Assembly (NCBI RefSeq): GCF_020404765.1
Contig: NZ_JAIVEM010000072.1
Coordinates: forward strand, 248,001 to 312,000
Source: Paenibacillus sp. BJ-4
Lineage (GTDB): Bacteria; Bacillota; Bacilli; Paenibacillales; Paenibacillaceae
Length of the DNA: 64,000 nt
Reading direction: 5' to 3'
Part shown: in pieces, positions 1 to 8,629 of the stretch
How the letters are laid out: every line of letters starts with the position of its first letter
How positions within the stretch are numbered: the stretch's first letter is position 1
Translations under genes and position numbers: made by a program
Notes under the pieces: model-generated
What the model was told of the DNA's origin: nothing
Database searches by the model: none
Seen by the model: only the letters and a program-made list of their open reading frames with translations

Positions 1-1035
1 ATGCGGGAAGCCTGCGTCTATTCATTGGAGCGAGGCTTTACCAGCTATACGTCCAATGCGGGAACACCAGAATTACGTGAAGCGATTAGTGAATATCTGA
101 ATGAGCAATTTGAAGTCCGTTATGATCCGAAAAATGAAATTATTGTGACGGTTGGTGGCAGTGAGGCGATTGATCTTGCCTTGCGCGCATTAATCGTACC
201 CGGCGACGAAATTCTCGTTCCTGAGCCATGCTACATTTCATATTCTCCTATCACTGCGATTGGGGGCGGGGTTCCGGTAGGTATTGAAACGTTCGCCAAG
301 GATGAATTTAAGCTGACCGCTGAGGCACTGGAGGCTAAAATTACGCCTAAATCCAAGGTGCTGATTTTGTGCTATCCGAGCAACCCGACCGGGGCTACAA
401 TGACTTATGAAGATTGGCTTCCGATTGCGGAAGTTGTGGAAAAGCATGATTTAATCGTTATTTCTGATGAAATTTATGCCGAATTGAATTATGGAGAAAA
501 GCATGTCAGCTTTGCTTCTATGCCAGGTATGATGGATCGTACGATTCTCGTCAGTGGTTTTTCCAAAGCCTTTGCCATGACGGGCTGGCGTATTGGATAT
601 ACATGTGGGCATCCTGACCTGATTGCTGCCATGCTCAAAATCCACCAGTATACTGTTATGTGTGCGCCTTCCATGGGGCAAGTTGCGGCACTGGAAGGCT
701 TACGGAATGGTTTGGGTGAGAAGGACCGGATGGTGGAAGCCTATAATCAGCGTCGTCGTCTGATGGTTGAGGGGTTCCGGGAGATTGGTCTGGAATGTCA
801 CGAGCCGCGAGGGGCTTTCTACGTTTTCCCTAGTATTCAAAGCACGGGACTGAGCTCGGATGAATTTGCGCAGCGCCTTTTGACAGAGGCAAAGGTTGCG
901 GCTGTGCCGGGGAATGTGTTCGGTTTGGGAGGCGAAGGCTACCTTCGCTGCTCATACGCGACCTCTGTCAGTCAGCTGACGGAAGCACTGGATCGGATTG
1001 GTCATTTTGTAGAAAAAGTAAGAAGAGAAGGTTAA
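1..1035 (+). CDS. PLP-dependent class I/II aminotransferase, 5' end missing
   Basis: Fold-type I aminotransferase of the PatA/aspartate aminotransferase kind, moving an amino group between an amino acid and a 2-oxo acid in the cytoplasm. Visible motifs are the substrate-binding NAGTPELREAI near the start, YPSNPTG around residue 125, SDEIYAEL around 155 and the PLP-binding FSKAFAMTGWRIGY with Lys189. Only 344 residues are present against about 390 usual for the family. The fold normally has some 40-50 residues before the NAGTPELR motif, so the ATG at base 1 is probably an internal Met and the real start lies outside the window. The stop is followed by an AT-rich stretch and the promoter of the Spo0E-like gene. 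The amino acid substrate cannot be told from sequence. Confidence 0.9.
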   Translation: MREACVYSLERGFTSYTSNAGTPELREAISEYLNEQFEVRYDPKNEIIVTVGGSEAIDLALRALIVPGDEILVPEPCYISYSPITAIGGGVPVGIETFAKDEFKLTAEALEAKITPKSKVLILCYPSNPTGATMTYEDWLPIAEVVEKHDLIVISDEIYAELNYGEKHVSFASMPGMMDRTILVSGFSKAFAMTGWRIGYTCGHPDLIAAMLKIHQYTVMCAPSMGQVAALEGLRNGLGEKDRMVEAYNQRRRLMVEGFREIGLECHEPRGAFYVFPSIQSTGLSSDEFAQRLLTEAKVAAVPGNVFGLGGEGYLRCSYATSVSQLTEALDRIGHFVEKVRREG

Positions 1036-1090
1036 AATTATTTTTTTATGGTTAAATCATAGAAAATAGTCTTTTATTTCTAAATTTATA

Positions 1091-1099
1091 TGCTATAAT
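1091..1099 (+). promoter_or_regulatory. extended -10 promoter for the Spo0E-like gene
   Basis: TGCTATAAT at 1091-1099 is an extended -10 element (TGn plus a perfect TATAAT) about 50 bases before the Spo0E-like start. No good -35 box is visible, which is common when the TGn extension is present. It would give the small gene its own vegetative promoter. Confidence 0.5.
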
Positions 1100-1149
1100 T
1101 TGAAATCGAAAGCAGGAAGTTCAATTTTTCAATTGCAGGAGGAATGCTC

Positions 1150-1356
1150 ATGTCATATGTTGGATATCATTCGTCGGGTTCAATAGGATACGACATTTCC
1201 CTGGAAGATGAAATTTTGCTTCTGCGCAATGAGATGACACGGACGTTTCAGGAAGAGCAGTCCTTCACCTCTGATCTTGTTATCGAGATCAGCTGCAAGC
1301 TCGATTTGAAAATCAATGAATACATGAAGCTGTATGGTACGGAGTGCAAGGTGTGA
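1150..1356 (+). CDS. Spo0E-family aspartyl-phosphate phosphatase
   Basis: Small 68-residue protein of the Spo0E family. Members dephosphorylate Spo0A~P and so delay sporulation. The C-terminal half carries the family signature as SCKLDLKINEYMK, with the conserved Leu-Asp pair that marks the active surface. The length is typical. I start at ATG 1150 and not at ATG 1144, because the strong Shine-Dalgarno AGGAGGA (1137-1143) abuts 1144 but sits 7 bases before 1150. The gene has an extended -10 promoter upstream and a rho-independent terminator just after it, so it is probably a single-gene transcript. Confidence 0.85.
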   Translation: MSYVGYHSSGSIGYDISLEDEILLLRNEMTRTFQEEQSFTSDLVIEISCKLDLKINEYMKLYGTECKV

Positions 1357-1381
1357 CCATGTGCATTCAGCCGAAGGTATG

Positions 1382-1407
1382 AGAAGGCCGCAGGGCCTTC
1401 TTTTTTT
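1382..1407 (+). terminator. rho-independent terminator after the Spo0E-like gene
   Basis: Eight-base stem AGAAGGCC (1382-1389) pairs with GGCCTTCT (1394-1401) around a 4-base loop and runs into seven Ts. It ends the Spo0E-like transcript before the lipoprotein gene. Confidence 0.9.
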
Positions 1408-1456
1408 GCGTTCACAACTTATGATATATTAGTGGCATGGAAGAGGGGGCGTACAG

Positions 1457-2026
1457 ATGAGAGCAGGGATAAAAAGGCTGTCACCGTGGATTATCGGAAT
1501 GCTGGCACTCGTACTATTGGCCGGATGTGGTGGACGGGACAAGGACAGCTTTTCCATTTTTATTATGGATAAAGGGGATGCTTCAGTCGTTCGTGATGAG
1601 CTGACACAAAAGCTTAAGGATAAGCTGGGCGAACAGGCTCCCAACATCGAGATTTCAGTCAGCCCGCTGTATAACCAGCAGAAACTGGTCGTTGAGTATG
1701 CTGCTGGAGAGCATGATCTGTTTATTTTACCGGAAGAGGATATGAAACTGTACGGACAGAATGGTTCGAATCTGCCGTTAGATGACGCTTTTGACAAGAA
1801 TACGTATGCTCGGGGTGTGTTCGAAGGCGGCGTATTTAAGAAGAAGGGGCAGGGAGAAGAAGGAACAGATGTGATCCAGGAAACTCATTTGTTTGGAATT
1901 CCGGTGGAGCAGATGAAGATGTTTAAGGATCTAAAATATAACTCAAAAACATTGTTTGCTACCGTGCCGCCGCGTACAAGCAATAAGGAAGAAGCCATCA
2001 AGGTGCTGAAAGCACTCACGGAATGA
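1457..2026 (+). CDS. predicted lipoprotein of unknown function
   Basis: 189 residues with a clear lipoprotein signal: basic MRAGIKR, a hydrophobic stretch, then the lipobox LLAGC with Cys24 as the lipidated residue. The mature part is mostly soluble, alpha/beta-looking and rich in charged residues. I do not recognise a family. Its small size and phrases such as HDLFILPEEDMKLYG resemble half of a solute-binding lobe, but that is only an impression. It is the first gene of a tight run with the cobalamin adenosyltransferase (18 bases), pseudouridine synthase and ArsC-like genes, so it is probably co-transcribed with them. A G-rich Shine-Dalgarno precedes the ATG. Confidence 0.75.
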   Translation: MRAGIKRLSPWIIGMLALVLLAGCGGRDKDSFSIFIMDKGDASVVRDELTQKLKDKLGEQAPNIEISVSPLYNQQKLVVEYAAGEHDLFILPEEDMKLYGQNGSNLPLDDAFDKNTYARGVFEGGVFKKKGQGEEGTDVIQETHLFGIPVEQMKMFKDLKYNSKTLFATVPPRTSNKEEAIKVLKALTE

Positions 2027-2044
2027 TAAGGGGGATGGAGTACG

Positions 2045-2608
2045 ATGGGAATTTATACGAGAACAGGTGATGAGGGACAAACTTCGGTTATCGGAGGTCG
2101 AGTGTCCAAAGACGATGACCGTGTGGAGGCATACGGCACAATCGACGAGCTGAACAGCTTTGTAGGACAAGCAATCAGCTTTGCCGAAGGAGAAAAGTTT
2201 GCGGATATTCGGACCCAATTGGAGGAAATACAGCAGGAGCTGTTTGATTGCGGATCGGATTTGGCATTTGTTAAAATCAATGAAAGCAAATATAAGGTGA
2301 AGGATGAGCTGGCAGAGCGGCTGGAAGGCTGGATTGATGCATGTCAGGAGGAAAATCCGAAGGTGGAGCGGTTTATTATACCGGGTGGCAGCACATTATC
2401 CTCAACGCTTCATATTTGTCGTACGGTTTGTCGACGCGCGGAACGCCGGGCAGTCACACTGGGTAAGCACACAGAAATTAATCCTGCGGTACGTCGGTAT
2501 TTGAACCGTCTTTCTGATTATTTCTTTGTCGTGGCCCGCACAGCGAATGTGCGTCAGGGTATACCCGATGTCGAATATGTGCGGAGCAAAAAAGTGTTCC
2601 GCAAATAA
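2045..2608 (+). CDS. PduO-type cob(I)yrinic acid a,c-diamide adenosyltransferase
   Basis: ATP:corrinoid adenosyltransferase of the PduO class, 187 residues, the normal size. It transfers the 5'-deoxyadenosyl group of ATP to Co(I) corrinoid to make adenosylcobalamin. The N-terminal ATP-binding loop TRTGDEGQTSVIGG, the VEAYGTIDELNSFVG motif and the C-terminal RRAERRAVTL with NRLSDYFFVVAR are all family hallmarks. B. subtilis YvqK is the related protein. GGGGGATGGAG before the ATG gives a good ribosome site. It lies between a lipoprotein and an RluA-type gene, which are functionally unrelated housekeeping neighbours. No cobalamin riboswitch is visible upstream. Confidence 0.92.
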   Translation: MGIYTRTGDEGQTSVIGGRVSKDDDRVEAYGTIDELNSFVGQAISFAEGEKFADIRTQLEEIQQELFDCGSDLAFVKINESKYKVKDELAERLEGWIDACQEENPKVERFIIPGGSTLSSTLHICRTVCRRAERRAVTLGKHTEINPAVRRYLNRLSDYFFVVARTANVRQGIPDVEYVRSKKVFRK

Positions 2609-2629
2609 GGAGGCAACCGGGAATTTGTG

Positions 2630-3586
2630 ATGAGCTTGTACTATGAACCTATCGTGTATATGATCCCTCCTGAAGAGGAAGGAATGCTGTTGAAGACGAT
2701 TTTACAGAAAAGAATGAACATTTCACGTAAGCTGATATCCAAGCTAAAGCTGACCGAACAAGGGATTATGCTGAACGGGACACGAGTGTATATCAGCGTA
2801 AAGGTAAAGGCTGGGGATCGGGTGGAAATTCGGATGGAGCGCGAGTGTTCCGATGATATTTTACCCGAACCGATTCCTTTTGACATTTTGTATGAGGATG
2901 AGCATCTGTTGGTCGTAAACAAGGCGGCAGGAATCATTGTTCATCCGACTCATGGACATTACACAGGCACATTGGCTAACGGAGTTGTACATTATTGGCA
3001 GTCCAAGGGAGAGTTGTTCCGGTTCCGTCCCGTTCATCGTCTCGATCAGGAGACGACAGGGGTGCTCGTTGTGGCTAAAAATCCGTATGTACACCAGCAT
3101 ATTTCTGAGCAGATGATTGCGGGAACGGTGGATAAGCGCTATACGGCCTTGGTGCATGGGCGCCCTGGGCGACAGGAAGGACGCGTGGATGGGCCGATTG
3201 ACCGTAATCCAGATGATCCGCATTTGAGAATGGTGACTCCGAGTGGTTATCCTGCTCTGACGCTGTATAAGCTGGAGGAAGCTTGGAATGAAGGAAGTCG
3301 TATCGGTCTAAAATTGGAATCCGGGCGTACACACCAAATTCGTGTACATATGACGTACATCGGCTGTCCGTTGATCGGAGACAAAATGTACCGGGCTATA
3401 CCCGATGACGCAGCGTCTCGTGAGCAATATGAGCAGCTTGATGCCCGGATGCCTCGACAAGCGCTGCATGCCTCAGAGCTGTCCTTGGTACATCCAGTGA
3501 CAGGGGAGCGTCTGACGTTCTATGCTCCTCTACCGGATGATATGGCCGAAATGCAGGAGCTGTTAAGAAACAAAATGGAGGATTAA
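2630..3586 (+). CDS. RluA/RluD-family pseudouridine synthase
   Basis: About 318 residues with an N-terminal S4-like RNA-binding region (roughly residues 20-80) and a RluA-type catalytic domain. The active-site motif HRLDQETTGVLV carries the catalytic Asp at about residue 139. The C-terminal part has the ESGRTHQIRVHM motif of this family, which isomerises specific uridines in rRNA or tRNA; the target base is not predictable. GTG 2627 directly precedes ATG 2630 and either could start. The Shine-Dalgarno AAGGAGG at 2607-2613 overlaps the end of the adenosyltransferase gene and is rather far away. The ArsC-like gene follows within 8 bases. Confidence 0.92.
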   Translation: MSLYYEPIVYMIPPEEEGMLLKTILQKRMNISRKLISKLKLTEQGIMLNGTRVYISVKVKAGDRVEIRMERECSDDILPEPIPFDILYEDEHLLVVNKAAGIIVHPTHGHYTGTLANGVVHYWQSKGELFRFRPVHRLDQETTGVLVVAKNPYVHQHISEQMIAGTVDKRYTALVHGRPGRQEGRVDGPIDRNPDDPHLRMVTPSGYPALTLYKLEEAWNEGSRIGLKLESGRTHQIRVHMTYIGCPLIGDKMYRAIPDDAASREQYEQLDARMPRQALHASELSLVHPVTGERLTFYAPLPDDMAEMQELLRNKMED

Positions 3587-3593
3587 CCTAAAG

Positions 3594-3959
3594 ATGAGCC
3601 AGTTGAAAATATACCAGTATTCCAAATGCAGCACCTGCCGTAATGCAGTAAAATGGCTGCAAAACAAGGGACATGAGACGGAACTGATTCCTATTTTTGA
3701 ACAACCGCCCGGACCGGAGGAACTGGAGGATTTGATCAGTAAAAGCGGACTGGAGCTCAAGAAATTTTTTAATACGAGCGGTGAGGTATACAAGGAGTTA
3801 AAATTGAAGGACAAGCTCGGAGATATGAGCCGTGAAGAGCAAATTTCGCTTTTATCCTCGAATGGCAGGTTGATCAAGCGCCCCATCGTAACAGACGGGA
3901 GTAAAGTAACGGTAGGCTTCAAAGAGGAAACATTTGAGGAGGCATGGGGTGCTCAATAA
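3594..3959 (+). CDS. ArsC/Spx-family thioredoxin-fold protein
   Basis: 121-residue member of the ArsC/Spx/YffB superfamily. The N-terminal KIYQYSKCSTCRNAVKWL holds a CxxC pair (Cys12, Cys15), and RLIKRPIVTDG near residue 95 is the conserved cis-Pro region seen in ArsC-like reductases and Spx. The CxxC and overall pattern resemble the B. subtilis YusI group, whose role is not well defined, more than Spx itself. Arsenate reduction is not implied, because no arsR or arsB neighbours are present. The gene follows the pseudouridine synthase by 8 bases with its ribosome site inside that gene's end, so it is the last member of the operon. Confidence 0.85.
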   Translation: MSQLKIYQYSKCSTCRNAVKWLQNKGHETELIPIFEQPPGPEELEDLISKSGLELKKFFNTSGEVYKELKLKDKLGDMSREEQISLLSSNGRLIKRPIVTDGSKVTVGFKEETFEEAWGAQ

Positions 3960-4010
3960 CGCCCAATTCCGCTTCGGGATATGGTATACTGTTGGGGTTA
4001 AATAATATGA

Positions 4011-4925
4011 ATGGGAGCAATACAATCTGTGACACAACGTAATGAACAATCCATAATGCTGGTTGACGGCATGGCTCTGCTATTCCGCGCTTATTATGCA
4101 ACTGCCGCTAACGGCTATATCCGTCGCACAAAAGCTGGAGTGCCAACGAACGCCATATATGGTTTTATTCGATATTTTTGGGATGCTGTCCAAACGTTTG
4201 ATCCTACCCATGTTATTTGCTGCTGGGACATGGGCGGAACGACTTTTCGCGGGGAGCATTTTGCAGCGTATAAGGGAAATCGAGCCGATGCACCGGATGA
4301 TTTGATTCCCCAATTTGCATTGATTCGTGAAGTGACGGATAGCCTCGGCATTCCCAACATTGGAGCTGAAGGCTTTGAAGCGGATGATTGTATCGGTACG
4401 CTTGCGCGCTATTATACGCAAAATGAAGACATGGATGTGATGGTTCTCTCAGGAGATCATGATTTACTCCAATTGGTGGATGAGCGGACACGGGTCATCA
4501 TTATGAAGAAAGGCCACGGCAATTATATGGTGTATACCCCAGAGACGCTGTTGGCTGAAAAAGGACTTAAGCCGCGCCAAGTGGTCGACCTCAAAGGCTT
4601 AATGGGGGATGCGAGCGACAATTACCCGGGGGTACGCGGTATTGGTGAGAAAACAGCGCTCAAGCTCGTACAGGAATATGACTCCATTGAAGGAATTCTG
4701 GAGAACCTGGATCAGTTGACGCCATCGGTGCGCAAAAAGATTGAGAGTGATCTGGATATGTTGCATCTTTCACGCAAGCTTGCTGAAATTCATTGTAATG
4801 TACCTGTAGCATGTGCTTTGGACAGCTGTTTGCTAACACTGGATCATGTGCAAATTGTCGACAAGTTTGAGCAGCTTGAAATGAAAAGCTTATGCACGTT
4901 GATGGGTGTTGCCACCGGATCATAA
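4011..4925 (+). CDS. 5'-3' exonuclease, PolI N-terminal/YpcP type
   Basis: Flap-endonuclease-family 5'-3' exonuclease of 304 residues, equivalent to the N-terminal domain of DNA polymerase I standing alone, as in B. subtilis YpcP. It removes RNA primers or DNA flaps. Metal-binding acidic motifs are clear: LVDGMALLFRAYY near the start, EGFEADDCIGTLA around residue 120, VLSGDHDLLQLV around 145, and GLMGDASDNYPGVRGIGEKTA (helix-hairpin-helix) around 195-220. The ATG at 4011 has no strong ribosome site. GTG 4029 with GGGAG 11 bases before it, or ATG 4056, are alternative starts that keep the first Asp motif. No polymerase domain follows. Confidence 0.88.
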   Translation: MGAIQSVTQRNEQSIMLVDGMALLFRAYYATAANGYIRRTKAGVPTNAIYGFIRYFWDAVQTFDPTHVICCWDMGGTTFRGEHFAAYKGNRADAPDDLIPQFALIREVTDSLGIPNIGAEGFEADDCIGTLARYYTQNEDMDVMVLSGDHDLLQLVDERTRVIIMKKGHGNYMVYTPETLLAEKGLKPRQVVDLKGLMGDASDNYPGVRGIGEKTALKLVQEYDSIEGILENLDQLTPSVRKKIESDLDMLHLSRKLAEIHCNVPVACALDSCLLTLDHVQIVDKFEQLEMKSLCTLMGVATGS

Positions 4926-4961
4926 TGAGGCAGGTATGCTTCATATGTATACTCAGGAATA

Positions 4962-5010
4962 GTACACGTAAGGATGCTGACGTTTGGAACGTTAGCATCC
5001 TTACGTGTAC
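4962..5010. repeat. near-perfect 21-bp inverted repeat between ypcP-like gene and fructokinase
   Basis: The arms at 4962-4982 and 4990-5010 match at 20 of 21 positions around the 7-base spacer TTTGGAA. The outer ends read GTACACGTAAGG and CCTTACGTGTAC. Neither side has the T-run expected of a standard rho-independent terminator. It probably still ends or attenuates the exonuclease transcript, or it may be a protein-binding or processing hairpin. Confidence 0.75.
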
Positions 5011-5147
5011 ATAGATATTAACAGAGATTCGGTCATGTGAAGGATTATTTACAATTGTGGTCAAGGGATTGACCTTGGGCATGTTTCAGGTGAATATAGT
5101 GTAGAGGGAAACGGACTACGTACGATTGAGAGGGGACAACAGAAGCA

Positions 5148-6026
5148 ATGACAGTATTGGGAGCAATTGAAGCAGGCGGTACCAAATTTGTATGTGGAAT
5201 TGGCAATGAACGGGGAGAGGTACTGGAGCGTGCGAGCTTTCCAACAACCGCGCCAGCAGAAACGATGGAGAATGTCATTTCATTTTTTGAGGGGAAGGGT
5301 ATTGAAGCGCTGGGAGTAGGGTCATTTGGACCGATTGATCCTATCGAGGGTAGTGATACATACGGCTATATTACGACAACACCCAAGCCGCATTGGGGAA
5401 ATTACAATCTGATTGGCAAGCTGAAAGAGCATTTTGATGTACCTATGGGATTTGACACCGATGTGAACGGAGCTGCATTGGGTGAATCCATCTGGGGTGC
5501 AGCCAAGGGAATGGACAGCTGTCTCTATATTACGATAGGTACAGGCATCGGGGCGGGGGCTCTGGTTGGTGGAAAATTGATTCATGGATTATCTCACCCA
5601 GAGATGGGGCATATCCTGGTGCGCCGTCATCCAGAGGATACTTATGAAGGGACATGCCCTTATCACGGAGATTGTCTGGAAGGACTGGCAGCGGGGCCTT
5701 CGCTCGAAAAAAGATGGAAGGTTAAGGGACATGAGCTTTCTGTTGATCACTCGGCTTGGGAAATGGAAGCGTATTATCTGGCACAGGCTTTGATGAGCTA
5801 CGTATTAATTCTGTCACCACAAAAAATTATTATGGGCGGAGGAGTAATGAAGCAGGAGCAGTTGTTCCCGCTCATTCGTAGCAAGCTTCAAGAGCTATTG
5901 AACGGTTACGTACAGCATCCGAGTCTGACTATAGACATTGATCAATACATCGTAAGCCCGGGATTGGGCGACAATGCCGGATTGTGCGGTGCTCTGGCCT
6001 TGGCCAAGGAAAAGCTAAGTCGTTAA
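5148..6026 (+). CDS. scrK: ROK-family fructokinase
   Basis: 292-residue sugar kinase of the ROK family, closest in pattern to the ScrK/GmuE fructokinases that phosphorylate fructose (or related hexoses) with ATP. The N-terminal phosphate loop is IEAGGTKFVCGIG, the sugar-binding FDTDVNGAALGE and TIGTGIGAG motifs follow, and residues around 155-185 hold the ROK zinc site as HPEMGH followed by a CPYHGDCLEG cluster. The size is normal. A GAGGGG ribosome site precedes ATG 5148. It is bounded by the 4962 hairpin and a terminator at 6099, so it looks monocistronic, with no PTS or sucrase gene beside it. Confidence 0.9.
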   Translation: MTVLGAIEAGGTKFVCGIGNERGEVLERASFPTTAPAETMENVISFFEGKGIEALGVGSFGPIDPIEGSDTYGYITTTPKPHWGNYNLIGKLKEHFDVPMGFDTDVNGAALGESIWGAAKGMDSCLYITIGTGIGAGALVGGKLIHGLSHPEMGHILVRRHPEDTYEGTCPYHGDCLEGLAAGPSLEKRWKVKGHELSVDHSAWEMEAYYLAQALMSYVLILSPQKIIMGGGVMKQEQLFPLIRSKLQELLNGYVQHPSLTIDIDQYIVSPGLGDNAGLCGALALAKEKLSR

Positions 6027-6098
6027 GAATTTTTGGGTTGACGAGGCTCCAAGGTATGGTTATCATATAGGCAACAGCATAGTACGGCTCAAAAAGGG

Positions 6099-6137
6099 AA
6101 GCACCTTTCTTGCGAATACGCAGGATAGGTGCTTTTT
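6099..6137 (+). terminator. terminator after fructokinase
   Basis: AAGCACCT (6099-6106) pairs with AGGTGCTT (6127-6134) around a 20-base loop and continues into a run of Ts. It separates scrK from the HRDC gene. Confidence 0.75.
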
Positions 6138-6191
6138 TGTGTTTTTGCGTTGTACGGGACTGTAATCAACGATACACAGGGAGGAAAAAAT

Positions 6192-7199
6192 ATGGAGATT
6201 GCATTTTTGAATCGCTTGTCCAAACGGAATGAACATGGCTATGAGAGCTTTGCCCAGGTATGGATTGGGCAACATGAGAGGATATGGAGTGCCGGCTGGA
6301 GCACGCATCATGGCTTGGATGAAAGCACGGATGATCTTTGGTATGAGGGAAGCTTGTGGCAGGAATTGCTGCATGTGTACCGCCATGAGCTGGCGCTCAA
6401 GATGGCTGAGGGCTATAGACCTTTAATCAATGGGGTTTTTCATGAGCAGGAAGGAGCAGCAGGACGGGGACAAACGCTGCAAAAGCTGTATTGTTATAGC
6501 GATTTATTTCCGCGTGATGATGTTTATGAGCAATTAACAATGTGGAGACGGCAAAAGGCAGCCGCCGAGCGCAAGGCTCCCTATTTTATTGCTACGAATC
6601 GTCTGCTTCGACTCATTAGCGTTTATCTTCCCCATACAGATGAGGAGTTGCTCGAGCTACCCGGTATGGGCCAGGGGAAGGTGTCGCAATATGGGAACGA
6701 GCTATTGGCTATTACGACACAAAATGACCGGACCACGCCATTCCCCCTGAATTGGGTAACCGAGACGCTGGAAGAAGAAGTTTTTTTGTCATGGATGTAC
6801 AAACAAAAAGAGAACCAATACAGGCAGGAACTGAACAAATTCAGCCTGACAAAAACGATTATTGAAGGTATTTCAGACGGTCTTTCGCTGGAGCATATCG
6901 GAATAAAGGCAGGTTTGCATCGTAGAGAGATGATCGAGGCTGTGGAGCATCTGGACAGGGATGGATTTGATATGGAGAAGCTAATCCGTAAGGAACTGGT
7001 AAACGTATCCGAGGAAGAGCAGGCAGCCATCTGGTCTGCCTATGAAGAGTTGGGGGATACGCTGCTCAAGCCCGTCATGCTGCAAGTGTATGGCGAAGAA
7101 AAGGCGGCAGAAACAGGACTGGATCAAGTTTATGAGCGCCTGCGCCTAATCCGTATCCGTTACCGCCATCAGGAGACATCAGATCGACATGTAGGATAA
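6192..7199 (+). CDS. HRDC domain protein
   Basis: 335-residue protein containing an HRDC domain (helicase and RNase D C-terminal, a helical nucleic-acid-binding module) at about residues 110-175, visible as the YFIATNRLLRLIS and LLELPGMGQGKVSQYG motifs. A RecQ-C-terminal-like helical segment with a helix-turn-helix look (GLSLEHIGIKAGLHRREM) follows near residue 225. No helicase or nuclease motifs are present, so it is not RecQ or RNase D. I start at ATG 6192, preceded by GGGAGG, and not at an upstream in-frame codon at 6129 that lies inside the preceding terminator. The role is probably an accessory nucleic-acid-binding protein, but I cannot be specific. Confidence 0.82.
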   Translation: MEIAFLNRLSKRNEHGYESFAQVWIGQHERIWSAGWSTHHGLDESTDDLWYEGSLWQELLHVYRHELALKMAEGYRPLINGVFHEQEGAAGRGQTLQKLYCYSDLFPRDDVYEQLTMWRRQKAAAERKAPYFIATNRLLRLISVYLPHTDEELLELPGMGQGKVSQYGNELLAITTQNDRTTPFPLNWVTETLEEEVFLSWMYKQKENQYRQELNKFSLTKTIIEGISDGLSLEHIGIKAGLHRREMIEAVEHLDRDGFDMEKLIRKELVNVSEEEQAAIWSAYEELGDTLLKPVMLQVYGEEKAAETGLDQVYERLRLIRIRYRHQETSDRHVG

Positions 7200-7300
7200 C
7201 CTAGTACAAATCGGAAGCACCGCTCATTCGCCGAAAGGTATAATAGGTCAGGGCTTTTTTAGAAAAAAGTTGAGTGATTGTGTGGGAAAATACGCAACAA

Positions 7301-7344
7301 TACAACAAAACAGCAGCTATATCCTGAACGGATACGGCTGCTGT
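7301..7344 (-). terminator. terminator of corA (minus strand)
   Basis: A 15-bp stem with two G-U pairs (arms 7310-7324 and 7330-7344) has a 5-base loop. On the minus strand it is followed by TTTTGTTGTATTG. It lies just past the corA stop codon. Confidence 0.75.
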
Positions 7345-7363
7345 CTTGGTCACTCTTTTCTTT

Positions 7364-8299
7364 TCAAACCCAATCCTTCTTGCGGAAAATACAGAACATA
7401 CTGACACCTAGCGCCACCATAATGCCTATGACAACAAAATAACCATAACGTGTATGAAGCTCAGGCATATTATCGAAGTTCATTCCATATATTCCGGTAA
7501 TAACCGTCAATGGCATAAATACGGTCGTAATTGCCGTGAACACGCGCATAATTTCGTTTGCACGGTTGGCAATACTGGATTGATAAGCTTCTCGAAGGTT
7601 ACCCATCAAGTCGCGATAAGTTTCGAAAGTCTCCGAAATTTTCACAGCATTTTCATAAATGTCGCTAAAGTATTTTTGTAATTGATCGTCGATGAGTCGT
7701 AAATCCCGTTTGTTCAGGGTGTTAATGACTTCCTTTTGCGGACCTAGCACTTTTTTCAGCCACAGAATCTCACTACGCAAGCCGATGATCTCATTCAAAT
7801 GCGACTTTTTCGTATGCATGAGAATATCTTCTTCCAGCTTTTCAATGCGAACCTCAATCCGGTCACCAACCAAAAAATAGTTATCAACAATCAAGTCGAT
7901 CAACAGATACATAAAACGGTCCGGCTGACTTACCTCCTGCTCCCAAAGCATAGGCTTAAGGGTGCGAAGTTCATTGATTTTTTGCTTGGTCACCGTAATG
8001 ATAAAATGACGGCCAAGAAAAATGTTCAAAGCACGCAAAAATATTTCTTCATCATCAAAACGAATACTGTTTACAACGATAAAATAATGGCTTTCGTAAA
8101 TTTCAATCTTCGGGCGTTGCTCTTCTTCACTCAAACAGTCCTCGACCGCAAGATCATGCATGGAGAATAAAGGCTGGAGCACTGCCAGATCATCGACATC
8201 GGCATCAATCCAATAAAAGCCTTCTGCTGGTGCAGTAAGCGCCATTTCAATTTCTTCGACAGGGGTAAAAACCCCGTTGTTTACCAAACGGATTTTCAT
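7364..8299 (-). CDS. corA: CorA-type magnesium/divalent cation channel
   Basis: 311-residue CorA family protein that passes Mg2+ (and often Co2+) across the inner membrane as a pentamer. The long N-terminal cytoplasmic alpha/beta domain is followed by a charged helix and two C-terminal membrane segments. The signature YGMNFDNMPE sits after the first of these. The C-terminus FCIFRKKDWV is typical. The start is ATG at 8299, since AAGGAG lies 8 bases upstream; a GTG at 8308 overlaps that ribosome site and is unlikely. The gene has its own promoter about 330 bases upstream and a long structured untranslated leader, suggesting control by ion level at the RNA. Confidence 0.93.
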   Translation of the reverse strand: MKIRLVNNGVFTPVEEIEMALTAPAEGFYWIDADVDDLAVLQPLFSMHDLAVEDCLSEEEQRPKIEIYESHYFIVVNSIRFDDEEIFLRALNIFLGRHFIITVTKQKINELRTLKPMLWEQEVSQPDRFMYLLIDLIVDNYFLVGDRIEVRIEKLEEDILMHTKKSHLNEIIGLRSEILWLKKVLGPQKEVINTLNKRDLRLIDDQLQKYFSDIYENAVKISETFETYRDLMGNLREAYQSSIANRANEIMRVFTAITTVFMPLTVITGIYGMNFDNMPELHTRYGYFVVIGIMVALGVSMFCIFRKKDWV

Positions 8300-8329
8300 A
8301 TTTGTCACTCCTTATGCTCCGTCGCAACG

Positions 8330-8622
8330 GAAATACGTGTACCTTAAGCATAAGGAATGGACTCAGTTAGCCAGTTAGCCGGTTCGGGTAAGCGCGCATT
8401 CCCATCAAAAGCCGAAGGCTTTTGGAGCATGCAGAGCCTGGCGTCCCGTCTTTCGGCAAGCTGAAGTCATTCCTATGCTGTTGTTCAGGGATCGCCGCCT
8501 ATTCGGACTCGGGTCGCCTTCCATTCCGGATTCACCTCACAAATGTTCTTTTTAAGGTTGCCACAGTACCGCAGAAAGCAATCAAAATTTGCACTGTTGC
8601 TCTATATTTGTGCCTATTAGCA
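8330..8622 (-). other. long structured leader of corA, riboswitch candidate
   Basis: About 320 transcribed but untranslated bases separate the corA promoter from its start. They are GC-richer than a usual spacer and full of complementary segments. A perfect 8-bp hairpin CAAAAGCC/GGCTTTTG lies at 8406-8424. By eye I could not match the conserved strings of the M-box (ykoK), yybP-ykoY, cobalamin or c-di-AMP leaders, so I leave the class open. No open reading frame here has a ribosome site. Confidence 0.5.
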
Positions 8623-8629
8623 CTTGTAT

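Noticed and set aside
3594..3959. Arsenate reductase call
   Set aside because: The fold is shared, but no arsR, arsB or acr3 genes are near and the protein looks more like the YusI/YffB group.
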